Shown: positions 1 through 5,522, numbered from the stretch's first letter. The stretch: DNA of 5,522 nucleotides from Candidatus Nitrosocosmicus sp. (GCA_030452275.1 JAKDMR010000156.1:1-5522); one strand, 5' to 3'. Numbers and translations are program-made. The notes: generated from the sequence alone by a model not told the origin.

Positions 1-330
1 AGCAGTGTTAGTTTACAAAATGACATAGCATATCATTTACACAACTGTTAACATAGTACATTTTTCAAATCAATAGAATTCTAATTACCATATTAATAAA
101 CATAAACCATGATGACTGTAAACAAAGGATGATTAGCTGTGCGTGAAGATAAACACAGTAATCGCTATTTGAATTACACTTCAGAATATATTAGAACAAG
201 TATGACATTCGACCTGTCTTTTTATTTTTGAGAGATTTCTAAATGGTTTGAAAACTAAAAAATCATGGAAAAAGAGAAAGGATCACATCTTATGGCGGAT
301 ATTCAAATTCACCGAATGATGTTTTTATTT
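1..330. other. Intergenic region without a convincing gene
   Basis: AT-rich DNA with stop codons in all frames. No tRNA-like cloverleaf, long hairpin or repeat array was seen. The only candidates are a 30-codon GTG-started frame at 139-231 (plus), with a weak AGGATGAT Shine-Dalgarno-like stretch just upstream, and the T-rich terminator of the neighbouring transporter gene. The small frame has no recognisable motif, so I do not call it a gene. Confidence 0.5.
257..273 (-). terminator. T-rich terminator after the CDF transporter
   Basis: Read on the minus strand, two T runs (T5 and T6, separated by a short spacer) lie about 58-75 bases downstream of the transporter's TAG stop. Archaeal RNA polymerase terminates at such U-tracts without needing a hairpin. 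No gene lies between the stop and these runs. Confidence 0.4.
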
Positions 331-1950
331 CTAGACAGGTTCTGCATGAACAATTACTCGTGCAGCATTTGTATTCTCCAAAAGTAGATTTTGAACCTGG
401 GTAGAAATATCATGGGCTTTTTCCACGGAAAGACTGTCGTCGGGATTAGAGGAAGAAGACGTAATAGAATCACCCGATCTATTTTTAGATTTAATTGATA
501 AAGGATTTATTTTGATGGTCAAAGTAATGTGAAGTTCGTTTTTTACATACACAAGGGAAATGTCATCACAATCAGAAACTCCCTCGATGGAGAGTGCCAT
601 TTTCTTTATTTGTTCCAAGAAAGTCTGATCAGCAAACTCCTCACGTCCCACCGATGATTCTATATCCAAATCTGTTTCAATATGTGTGGTAATCCGTTTA
701 ATATTTTGAACCTCTTCCTTTATTTTCTTTTCAAAATCATCCACAACTCCATGAGCTACCTTGAAACTTAATTTATCATCCATCTGAACATCTAGATAAA
801 GATGCAAAAGCTGTAAAGAATTTTCGCCAATTTCGTTGTTCTTTGATCTATCAATCGGCTCAGTAACTACAATATTTGAAAGATAAATTGAATGAACATT
901 TTTTATAGAAGGAAAATCTTCGGAAATAAGTCTTATTTTATCTTTAATAGTTTCGGTCAAATAATCTTCTACCGCATCTACGTGAACAACAACATCAGAA
1001 TTTGGTAGGATTTCATTCTTAATTTTGTTCTCTACGTTAGTAGCTATTCTATGCGCTTTATCATGGGTGAATATTCTTGGAACTTCAATGTGTAAATCTA
1101 CAAAAGTATTTTTCCCTACTTTCCTTACCCTGATGCTATGGGCCTTTTTTATTCCTTCAAAGCCCGTTATGGATTCATATATTTGTCCTCGAATACCTTT
1201 AGGTGCCTTATCCAATAGCACATCTAGTGTTCGTCTGCCTAGTCCTAATGAAGTATATACAATAAGGCCAGCAACCGTGATTGCAGAATATGCATCAGCG
1301 TTAGGAATTCCAACAAAATATACAATTGCTAGACCGACAAGTACAACAGAAGAAGTAAGCATATCAACTCGGAAGTGTAATGCGTCTGCCTCTATCGCCT
1401 GACTACCATATTTATCAGCGACCTTGTATAGAGCCCTAGATCGGCCATAGTCAACTATTATCGATGCAATCAAGACACCAAATGAAAAAACAGTAATTTC
1501 AGGTACTACATGTTTAAAGAAAATCCGTTCCAACCCCTCGTAAAAAATCCAGCCCGCTACGATGAATAGAAGCAAAACAGCCCCTAAACTTGTAAGGCTT
1601 TCGAATTTTGCATACCCATAATTATGTTCGGGATCAGGTGGTTTCCTTGATATTCTAATTGCATATAAAGTCATCAAGGCAGCCAGAACATCCAAACCAG
1701 AATGCATTCCTTCAGAGAGGAGTCCAAGACTATTAGTATAAATTGCAATTACGAACTTGGAGATGGTAAGTGAGGCCGAAGCAATAATAGATGTTATAGC
1801 AATTCGAATTTTTTCGTTATATGCTAATTGATTGAGTAACGCTTTATCTGTGGTTTCAGATGATTTTTTTTCAGGTACATTATTAATCTTATACCTTCTG
1901 AATTTTTTATGGAATGAATCCTCACCATCTCCTTCCTTGCTATCTACCAC
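331..1950 (-). CDS. Cation diffusion facilitator (CDF) transporter, probable Zn2+/divalent metal efflux, with three tandem C-terminal domains
   Basis: This is an inner-membrane metal/proton antiporter of the CDF family, expected to export Zn2+ or a similar divalent cation. A hydrophilic tail (about 1-45) precedes about six membrane helices (about 48-240). The metal site is visible as HSGLD (H83, D87) in helix 2 and HFRVD (H192, D196) in helix 5. This HD-HD pattern is typical of Zn-type members, whereas Mn-type members use DxxxD pairs. The HNYGYAKFESL block (109-119) is the family signature after helix 2. The soluble part is unusually long (539 aa against about 300) and holds three ferredoxin-like repeats: about 252-328, 335-428 and 442-537. 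They end in VVHVDAVE, ITTHIETD and VIVHAEPV, which match the His/Asp ligand strand of YiiP. The third repeat has a Ser-rich insert (about 486-507). The start is GTG at 1950: no other start codon lies between it and an upstream in-frame TAA, there is no Shine-Dalgarno, and a TATA box sits about 30 bases upstream. Family certain; metal inferred. Confidence 0.95.
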   Translation of the reverse strand: MVDSKEGDGEDSFHKKFRRYKINNVPEKKSSETTDKALLNQLAYNEKIRIAITSIIASASLTISKFVIAIYTNSLGLLSEGMHSGLDVLAALMTLYAIRISRKPPDPEHNYGYAKFESLTSLGAVLLLFIVAGWIFYEGLERIFFKHVVPEITVFSFGVLIASIIVDYGRSRALYKVADKYGSQAIEADALHFRVDMLTSSVVLVGLAIVYFVGIPNADAYSAITVAGLIVYTSLGLGRRTLDVLLDKAPKGIRGQIYESITGFEGIKKAHSIRVRKVGKNTFVDLHIEVPRIFTHDKAHRIATNVENKIKNEILPNSDVVVHVDAVEDYLTETIKDKIRLISEDFPSIKNVHSIYLSNIVVTEPIDRSKNNEIGENSLQLLHLYLDVQMDDKLSFKVAHGVVDDFEKKIKEEVQNIKRITTHIETDLDIESSVGREEFADQTFLEQIKKMALSIEGVSDCDDISLVYVKNELHITLTIKINPLSIKSKNRSGDSITSSSSNPDDSLSVEKAHDISTQVQNLLLENTNAARVIVHAEPV

Positions 1951-1976
1951 AAATACAAATGAATAAAATAGTGAGG

Positions 1977-1983
1977 TATATAA
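1977..1983 (-). promoter_or_regulatory. TATA box for the CDF transporter gene
   Basis: TTATATA on the minus strand is centred 30 bases upstream of the GTG start at 1950. This is the expected archaeal TBP-binding distance if transcription begins at or next to the start codon. The sequence between box and start has no Shine-Dalgarno, which fits a leaderless mRNA. Inferred from position and composition only. Confidence 0.6.
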
Positions 1984-2059
1984 TGGATATGAATGATTTG
2001 ATTTACTTGTAGATTACAAATACATTTTTCAGAATCTTAAACCTAAAGGAAATGGATAG

Positions 2060-2173
2060 ATGATGAATGATGAAAATGCAGATATTAAAAATTTGAGCGA
2101 TTCGTGGTTCAATTCTCAATATCATCAACGGTATTTCAGTCACAAGATTCCTACAACTCAGCTTTGTAAGTAG
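2060..2173 (+). CDS. Possible small protein of 37 residues, unknown function
   Basis: A short plus-strand frame lies in the gap between two minus-strand genes. It starts with two consecutive ATG codons (2060 and 2063) and ends in TAG. The product is hydrophilic, rich in Asn, Asp, Ser and His, with an aromatic SWFNSQYHQRYF stretch, and has no membrane segment or signal peptide. In favour of it being real: it lies wholly in intergenic DNA, and a T7-C-T4 tract starting about 18 bases after the stop would terminate a plus-strand transcript, although no plus-strand gene is otherwise present here. Against it: no clear TATA box at the leaderless distance, only a weak purine stretch (AAAGGAAATGG) before the start, and a length that arises by chance. 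Not recognised. Confidence 0.25.
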   Translation: MMNDENADIKNLSDSWFNSQYHQRYFSHKIPTTQLCK

Positions 2174-2191
2174 TTTGAAATGGGGTAGTCA

Positions 2192-2203
2192 TTTTTTTCT
2201 TTT
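2192..2203 (+). terminator. T-rich tract, possible plus-strand terminator
   Basis: Seven Ts, one C and four Ts on the plus strand, shortly after the stop of the small frame at 2060-2173. It would act on a plus-strand transcript. It is in the wrong orientation for the dehydrogenase gene that converges from the right. It could also be simple AT-rich sequence. Confidence 0.3.
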
Positions 2204-2223
2204 GAATCAAGGCATGGCTTTTA

Positions 2224-3213
2224 CTAGAGATTTTCATCTACTTTGTTGACCAATGTCAGTGGAATTCGTCCTCGCATTATTCTTTCAATATTAAGAAATA
2301 TGATATCCGATATGGAATCAATTGCCTCGTGGGTCCATCCAGCAATATGTGGTGTTAAAAGGAAATTATCTAGTTGTAGTAATTCGTCCTTAGAGTCCAC
2401 TGGTTCCTTCCAAAATACGTCAAATGCGGCTCCTGCAATTTTCCCCCCTTTCAAAGACATTGACAACGCATCTTTATTAACCACTTGAGCTCTGGCCACA
2501 TTAATTAAATAAGCAGATTGTTTCATCAAATTCAATTCGCTACTTCCGATCATGTTTTCAGTTTCTTTGTTTAGTGGAGTATGAATTGATATCATGTCTG
2601 CTCGCTGAATGACTTCAGAGAGTTTATCTACACCATACAAATTATCTACAAAATACTTCTTATCTCCTCCTTCAGTCTTTGTGAAAGGATGTTTCGTTAC
2701 AGCAATGACCTTCATCCCAAATGCTTTAGCCCGTTTTGCTACTTCTATTCCTGTAACCCCCAAGCCAATAATTAATAATGTCTTTCCTAGTAATTCTGAT
2801 CCCATTCTATCTTGTTGTCTTTGAACGAACGAACCAGTATTTGCTTGAGAGTTGAATAAGTTTATTTTTATGTTCTTGACCAAATAAAGCATTAACAAAA
2901 AGGTATGTTCTGCAACAGAAATTGCATTAGCCATAGGAACATTTGCAACATAAATACCCTTCTTTGAACAATAGTCGATATCGATCCCGTCCACTCCAAT
3001 ACCAGATTGCTGTACTAACTTTAGATTTGGACACGAATCAACGAAGGATTTGTCTATTTTATCAAAACTATTGATTAGTATATCAGCATCTTGAACTTGC
3101 GGTATGAGTGATTCATTATAATTTATAAATTCTATACTCGTGTTGGACTTTCCTGCCTTTCTTGCTAATTGCTGTTTAAACTCTAGGTTTTGGATCATTG
3201 CCTTAATTTTCAA
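2224..3213 (-). CDS. NAD(P)-dependent D-2-hydroxyacid dehydrogenase (phosphoglycerate dehydrogenase / glyoxylate-hydroxypyruvate reductase type)
   Basis: This is a cytosolic oxidoreductase that interconverts a 2-oxoacid and a D-2-hydroxyacid. Its 329 residues match the usual single-domain-pair length, without the ACT regulatory domain of long SerA proteins. The substrate-binding half occupies about 1-100 and 295-329, with the Rossmann fold between. The cofactor loop is GLGVTG (150-155). The catalytic residues are in place: R241 in NVARAQVV, E270 in WKEP and H289 in TPHIAGWT. Strand beta-2 ends in VIAVTKHPF, so the acidic residue that normally binds NAD ribose is missing and a Lys (174) lies there, which may mean NADP use. 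The exact substrate (3-phosphoglycerate, glyoxylate, hydroxypyruvate or another) cannot be read from the sequence. The start is TTG at 3213, with GTGAT five bases upstream and an A/T-rich box about 32 bases upstream. ATG at 3198 (residue 6) is the alternative. It appears monocistronic. Confidence 0.93.
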   Translation of the reverse strand: MKIKAMIQNLEFKQQLARKAGKSNTSIEFINYNESLIPQVQDADILINSFDKIDKSFVDSCPNLKLVQQSGIGVDGIDIDYCSKKGIYVANVPMANAISVAEHTFLLMLYLVKNIKINLFNSQANTGSFVQRQQDRMGSELLGKTLLIIGLGVTGIEVAKRAKAFGMKVIAVTKHPFTKTEGGDKKYFVDNLYGVDKLSEVIQRADMISIHTPLNKETENMIGSSELNLMKQSAYLINVARAQVVNKDALSMSLKGGKIAGAAFDVFWKEPVDSKDELLQLDNFLLTPHIAGWTHEAIDSISDIIFLNIERIMRGRIPLTLVNKVDENL

Positions 3214-3240
3214 GGTACATCACTATCTATTTTCCATGTT

Positions 3241-3249
3241 TTTATTTAT
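3241..3249 (-). promoter_or_regulatory. Possible TATA box and start region of the dehydrogenase gene
   Basis: Minus-strand GATAAATAA is centred about 32 bases upstream of the TTG start at 3213, a spacing shared with the other genes here but with a less canonical box. Unlike the others, this gene also has a Shine-Dalgarno-like GTGAT at 3219-3223. An out-of-frame ATG overlaps it (3218-3220) and opens a five-codon frame ending inside the gene. Confidence 0.35.
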
Positions 3250-3285
3250 CTTTAATATGTTTCTGGGATAAATGTAAACTCGGTC

Positions 3286-3293
3286 AAAAAAAA
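3286..3293 (-). terminator. T8 tract after the broken exported-protein gene
   Basis: A run of eight Ts on the minus strand begins 32 bases downstream of the TAA that ends the frameshifted gene at 3325, preceded by further T-rich DNA (TTTCTTTTC). It is a plausible U-tract terminator for that gene and would insulate the dehydrogenase promoter that follows. Confidence 0.4.
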
Positions 3294-3324
3294 TTCTTGA
3301 AAAGAAATGGAAAGATGGGTATGG

Positions 3325-3832
3325 TTACCTGCAGGTTATAAGAACTCTAAAGTGATTAGTATTGCTAGTAGATAATTCAGTATATTTAACTGTCTTAAGT
3401 GTACCGCAAGTTAGTGAACCCAAATCAAACGAGGTACCACTTAATTGTAAACCTGGAAAATGACATAAGGCATTCTTAGTATTCAAATTTCCGTTAAAGG
3501 TATACGAGATTCCATTTGCTTTCCCGCTTACAATATGACCACTTTTTTCTCCAGTGGATCCTTTGATAGAAATAGTTCCATACCATTTACCATTTTTTTG
3601 TCAGCATTAACTTTGAAGTAGCCAGGAGAACTTATGACTCCCTTTTTGTCCAGTTGCACAGTTATAAATGGATTGTTGAGTGTTTTTTTGCTTGTACGTG
3701 AGTTATTGATCCTTTGTTACTGGATGAAGACTGCATCATAAACGATGAAGTGTCAGATATAGTATTAGCATCAGGATCATCACTAGAGGGCCCTATTGAC
3801 TTAAGATAATTTTTCAAATACTTCCCAATATT
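3325..3832 (-). pseudogene. Frameshifted gene for a small probably exported protein (mature domain), unknown function
   Basis: No single frame is long, but three consecutive minus-strand frames join into one sensible protein if one A is added at each of two 7-A runs (T7 on the plus strand at 3683-3689 and 3593-3599). The joined frame is 169 codons plus a TAA at 3325-3327. In order it has a Ser/Asp-rich linker (DDPDANTISDTSS, then FMMQSSSS), then NPFITVQLDKKGVISSPGYF, then NGKWYGTISIKGSTG, HIVSGKANGISYTFNG and a tail with three Cys (LCHFPG, LTCGT, ITCR). The alternating Gly/Thr/Ser and hydrophobic pattern suggests a beta-rich extracellular domain. No ATG opens the frame, which runs up to a TGA at 3833-3835. 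A signal peptide in the same orientation lies further upstream (4002-4097). I do not recognise the family. It could be a true pseudogene, or an intact gene with two under-called homopolymers. Confidence 0.65.
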
Positions 3833-4001
3833 TCATATCGATTAAGATGAATCATTTCAGAACAAAAGGTCATAAATCGTGCTCAAAATGCAAGAAATCT
3901 TGTCGATATTGTCTCGTATAGTCCAGTGACAACCTGAATTTCCTCTTTTTCAAATGCTTAAGTTAACAGGGCCCACTAGAGTCAGATATCGTTTAAGTAT
4001 C
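3752..4001. repeat. 21-bp imperfect direct repeats flanking the inverted-repeat segment
   Basis: The copies are 3752-3772 and 3981-4001 in the same orientation, 17 of 21 identical, beginning with a perfect GTCAGATAT. They sit just outside the inverted-repeat arms (adjacent on the right, ten bases away on the left). On the minus strand both copies read in the same codon register: DANTISD at the left copy and DT-stop-TISD at the right copy. Removing the 229 bases between matching positions would join the signal-peptide frame to the mature-domain frame without a shift. Confidence 0.4.
3783..3979. repeat. Segment bounded by a 23-bp imperfect inverted repeat
   Basis: The arms are 3783-3805 and 3957-3979. 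Reverse-complementing the second arm and aligning it to the first gives 20 of 23 matches, including CTAG, GGGCCCT and ACTTAAG. The 151 bases between them carry no long frame. They hold only a 24-codon Cys-rich frame on the plus strand (3847-3921) and, on the minus strand, a frame broken by stops. The segment lies between the signal peptide and the mature domain of the broken exported-protein gene. It could be a MITE-like or decayed mobile insert. Both GGGCCC and CTTAAG are palindromes, so part of the inverted match is intrinsic to those words. Confidence 0.4.
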
Positions 4002-4097
4002 TTATGCAGACTCAAAAAACATTAAGCTCGGTGCCATAAATACTCCGGCAACAAGGGATAAACCTATAAGCAAACCCTTTGAAATTGGTTTTGACAT
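4002..4097 (-). pseudogene. Signal-peptide fragment (31 codons), probable 5' end of the broken exported-protein gene
   Basis: The frame starts at ATG 4097 and ends at TAA 4002-4004. It encodes a classic Sec signal: a short basic N-terminus (MSKPISKG), a hydrophobic core (LLIGLSLVAGVFMAP) and a C-region ending FFESA. It has its own TATA-like box about 26 bases upstream of the ATG, so it looks like a real gene start. A signal peptide alone has no use, and 31 codons is too short for a mature secreted product. The same register continues, after two stop codons, into a TISD stretch that also occurs in the downstream mature domain (3325-3832). I therefore infer that it is the detached 5' end of that gene. 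An independent single-span membrane microprotein is the alternative. Confidence 0.5.
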
Positions 4098-4117
4098 TCA
4101 AAGTAATCAATTTATTG

Positions 4118-4127
4118 TTATACTTAA
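4118..4127 (-). promoter_or_regulatory. TATA-like box for the signal-peptide ORF
   Basis: Minus-strand TTAAGTATAA is centred about 26 bases upstream of the ATG at 4097, the distance expected for a leaderless archaeal transcript. It suggests that the broken locus once had, or still has, its own promoter. Confidence 0.45.
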
Positions 4128-4187
4128 GTAGTGCGCTAATTCTCCCCAATGTGAAAACAATTACGAATCACATTAATAATTCAAAAC

Positions 4188-4203
4188 TTCATTGAGCAAT
4201 GAA
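4188..4203 (-). terminator. Short hairpin, possible terminator of the 87-residue protein gene
   Basis: A perfect 7-bp inverted repeat (TTCATTG and CAATGAA) with a two-base loop lies about 50 bases after the stop of the minus-strand gene at 4253. On the minus strand it is followed by GTTTTG. A further CAATGAA copy adjoins it at 4204-4210. The stem is short and AT-rich, so this may be chance. Confidence 0.25.
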
Positions 4204-4252
4204 CAATGAATATCAAATTTTCATATTTTGAGATCTGTGTTTCTAAAATAAC

Positions 4253-4516
4253 TTAACTGGTGTGCTTTACTACTCGTGGTTTTGTATAATTGCCTATATC
4301 ATATCCCATTTCCCTAAAATATTTTAAGGTTAGTTTATAAACTATCTCATCATGATCTGCAATTTCTAGTATGTGTTTCCACGAAATCTCTTCATTATCA
4401 TGAATTTCTCCAGATAGTTTTGTGACGAGACCCCGAGCTTCCACCTTACAGTCCTCAAAAGTCTTTCCATTCTTATAAGATCTATTTCTTGGATCACAAT
4501 TCGCATGATTATTCAA
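4253..4516 (-). CDS. Hypothetical small protein, 87 residues
   Basis: A complete small cytosolic protein without a membrane segment or signal peptide. The N-terminus (1-20) is Asn/Lys/Arg-rich. A predicted helical body follows: FEDCKVEARGLVTKLSG (about 20-36), an acidic turn HDNEEISW, then KHILEIADHDEIVYKLTLKYFREMGY (about 47-72), and a basic tail (KPRVVKH). The two Cys (7 and 23) are not arranged as a metal knuckle. I do not recognise the family and give no function. The start is TTG at 4516: no ATG or GTG occurs in frame before an upstream stop, there is no Shine-Dalgarno, and a strong TATA box sits about 30 bases upstream, which together support a real leaderless gene. It is divergent from the alpha/beta hydrolase, with 170 bases between the starts. 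Confidence 0.7.
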   Translation of the reverse strand: MNNHANCDPRNRSYKNGKTFEDCKVEARGLVTKLSGEIHDNEEISWKHILEIADHDEIVYKLTLKYFREMGYDIGNYTKPRVVKHTS

Positions 4517-4541
4517 ATAATAATAATTTAGTAAGTTTGCA

Positions 4542-4550
4542 AATATATAA
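4542..4550 (-). promoter_or_regulatory. TATA box for the 87-residue protein gene
   Basis: Minus-strand TTATATATT is centred 30 bases upstream of the TTG start at 4516, with no ribosome binding site between. It is the best TATA match in the window and the main support for the TTG start. Confidence 0.6.
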
Positions 4551-4652
4551 CATTATTTCGGCTTTCAAGATAAGATGATTTCATTACAAAGAAATAGGAG
4601 CAAGAGGCAAAATTAATAAAGGATGCATTTCCATTTTGTCAATACTAATATT

Positions 4653-4660
4653 CTTATGTA
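4653..4660 (+). promoter_or_regulatory. TATA-like box for the alpha/beta hydrolase gene
   Basis: CTTATGTA is centred about 30 bases upstream of the TTG at 4687, with no Shine-Dalgarno between, again fitting a leaderless transcript. It is about 100 bases from the box of the divergent 87-residue gene, so the two promoters do not overlap. Confidence 0.4.
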
Positions 4661-4686
4661 TTGTTGGGTACAACTATTTTTTATAA

Positions 4687-5499
4687 TTGTATATCAATGT
4701 TGAAGGAATTAACGTAAAATATGACGAATTTGGAAAAGGCAATGAGAAAATTATTTTATTTTTACATGGTTTAGGATCTTCCTCCATCGCCTGGCGGGAT
4801 ATACCTGAAGCACTATCAAAGTATTTTCACACCATAACACTGGACCTAGTTGGGTTTGGAGGGACCGATAAACCTCATGAAAATTATACTCTAAGTTATT
4901 TCTGTAAATTCCTAGATAAGTTTCTGAGTAAAATAGGGATAGATGGTCTCAAGAAGATAAGTGTTATAGCACATTCATTGGGCGGATACATTGCTTTAGA
5001 ATACGCAATCAGGAACAAAACTAGAATCAATAAATTGATATTGTTTAATTCTTCTGGTCTTTTAGGCAAACCTACCCCTTTACTTTCTGAGTATTTGGAT
5101 GCTGTATTGACCAGCGATCCTGTATTGAGGCACAACAAGCTTAAAAATGTGTTTGAAAATTTGGTAGCAGATCGAATCAGACTTCTTCCGATTATTGTAG
5201 ACATCTTTGTTTCAACAATCAATATGCCTGGTGCAAAGCATGCCTTTGAGTCCGCATTTGAAAACAGTACTACAACAACTTTGGATTTGAACATGATTAA
5301 AGAGATTAGAGAGATCCCTTGTCTTATTATTTGGGGAGAAAAAGATAAACTCATTCCAGTAACATTTGCAGGAAAATTTAAGGAAATACTTGACAACGCT
5401 ACAATACTGATAATTAGGGACGCTGGACATTCACCATTTATCGAAAAACCAGCGATTGTGTACCAAGTATTATTGGATTTTCTTGTTACTGAACAATAG
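4687..5499 (+). CDS. Alpha/beta hydrolase-fold protein (esterase/hydrolase of unknown substrate)
   Basis: A cytosolic serine hydrolase of the alpha/beta fold, 270 residues, the usual length for a stand-alone member. The order of elements is standard: oxyanion segment LFLHGLGSS (25-33), the TLDLVGFGGTDKP loop (51-63), nucleophile elbow VIAHSLGGY with Ser97, a lid region (about 125-195), the acid turn IIWGEKDKLIP with Asp220, and the final RDAGHSPFIEKP with His248. The full Ser-Asp-His triad is therefore present. The family includes esterases, lactonases, C-C bond hydrolases and haloperoxidase-like proteins, and the sequence does not say which. The nucleophile is Ser, not the Asp of dehalogenases and epoxide hydrolases. 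No signal peptide or membrane segment is seen. The start must be TTG at 4687, because a TAA lies directly before it and no other start occurs before the conserved HGLG. Nothing recognisable follows the stop within the window. Confidence 0.93.
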   Translation: MYINVEGINVKYDEFGKGNEKIILFLHGLGSSSIAWRDIPEALSKYFHTITLDLVGFGGTDKPHENYTLSYFCKFLDKFLSKIGIDGLKKISVIAHSLGGYIALEYAIRNKTRINKLILFNSSGLLGKPTPLLSEYLDAVLTSDPVLRHNKLKNVFENLVADRIRLLPIIVDIFVSTINMPGAKHAFESAFENSTTTTLDLNMIKEIREIPCLIIWGEKDKLIPVTFAGKFKEILDNATILIIRDAGHSPFIEKPAIVYQVLLDFLVTEQ

Positions 5500-5522
5500 T
5501 AGTATACATTACAAATTTAGAT

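Noticed and set aside
139..231. 30-codon GTG-started plus-strand frame with a weak Shine-Dalgarno-like stretch
   Set aside because: Too short, no TATA box, no motif. Such frames are expected by chance in 330 bases of intergenic DNA.
265..387. 40-codon plus-strand frame starting with ATG
   Set aside because: Overlaps the 3' end of the transporter gene antisense, has no promoter-like box at the right distance, and has no recognisable motif.
1025..1402. 125-codon plus-strand frame
   Set aside because: Lies entirely antisense to the membrane and linker part of the transporter, whose motifs are unambiguous. The product has no recognisable features.
2243..2824. Two plus-strand frames (2243-2488 and 2609-2824)
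   Set aside because: Both are antisense to conserved parts of the dehydrogenase and encode nothing recognisable.
3833..3960. Minus-strand frame pieces between the inverted repeats that read like protein (for example VVTGLYETISTRF)
   Set aside because: Interrupted by in-frame TGA codons that no single-base change of the homopolymer type repairs. No family recognised, so not called as a gene.
4896..5430. Two minus-strand frames (4896-5396 and 5212-5430)
   Set aside because: Antisense to the alpha/beta hydrolase, whose full catalytic triad is on the plus strand. No motifs of their own.
1..5522. tRNA, rRNA, CRISPR array or complete insertion sequence
   Set aside because: No cloverleaf, regularly spaced identical repeats or transposase motifs were seen on either strand.

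Overview
The window looks archaeal. It is AT-rich, gene-sparse and has long intergenic stretches. Each of the four intact genes has an A/T-rich TATA-like element centred about 30 bases upstream of its start codon. Three of the four have no Shine-Dalgarno sequence, which is the pattern of leaderless archaeal transcription. None of the four starts with ATG: one uses GTG and three use TTG. I infer a mesophilic ammonia-oxidising archaeon (Nitrososphaerota/Thaumarchaeota, perhaps Nitrososphaera- or Nitrosocosmicus-like). That assignment rests on general character, not on a marker gene.

Layout. Positions 1-330 hold no convincing gene, only a T-rich terminator for the first gene. Positions 331-1950 (minus) encode a cation diffusion facilitator (probable Zn2+ class) with three tandem cytoplasmic metal-binding/dimerisation domains instead of the usual one. 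A possible 37-residue plus-strand gene (2060-2173) with its own T-rich terminator lies in the next gap. Positions 2224-3213 (minus) encode a D-2-hydroxyacid dehydrogenase. Positions 3325-4097 (minus) have no intact long frame but hold the remains of a small exported protein. A signal-peptide ORF (4002-4097) is separated from a Gly/Ser/Lys-rich mature domain (3325-3832) by a segment bracketed by inverted and direct repeats. The mature domain itself reads through only if one base is added at each of two 7-A runs. Positions 4253-4516 (minus) encode an 87-residue protein I do not recognise. Positions 4687-5499 (plus) encode an alpha/beta hydrolase, divergent from it.

The genes do not form an obvious pathway or operon. 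Each seems to have its own promoter, so this is ordinary accessory or housekeeping sequence with one decayed or frameshifted locus. The most interesting points are the triple C-terminal domain of the transporter and the broken exported-protein locus with its repeat-flanked insert.
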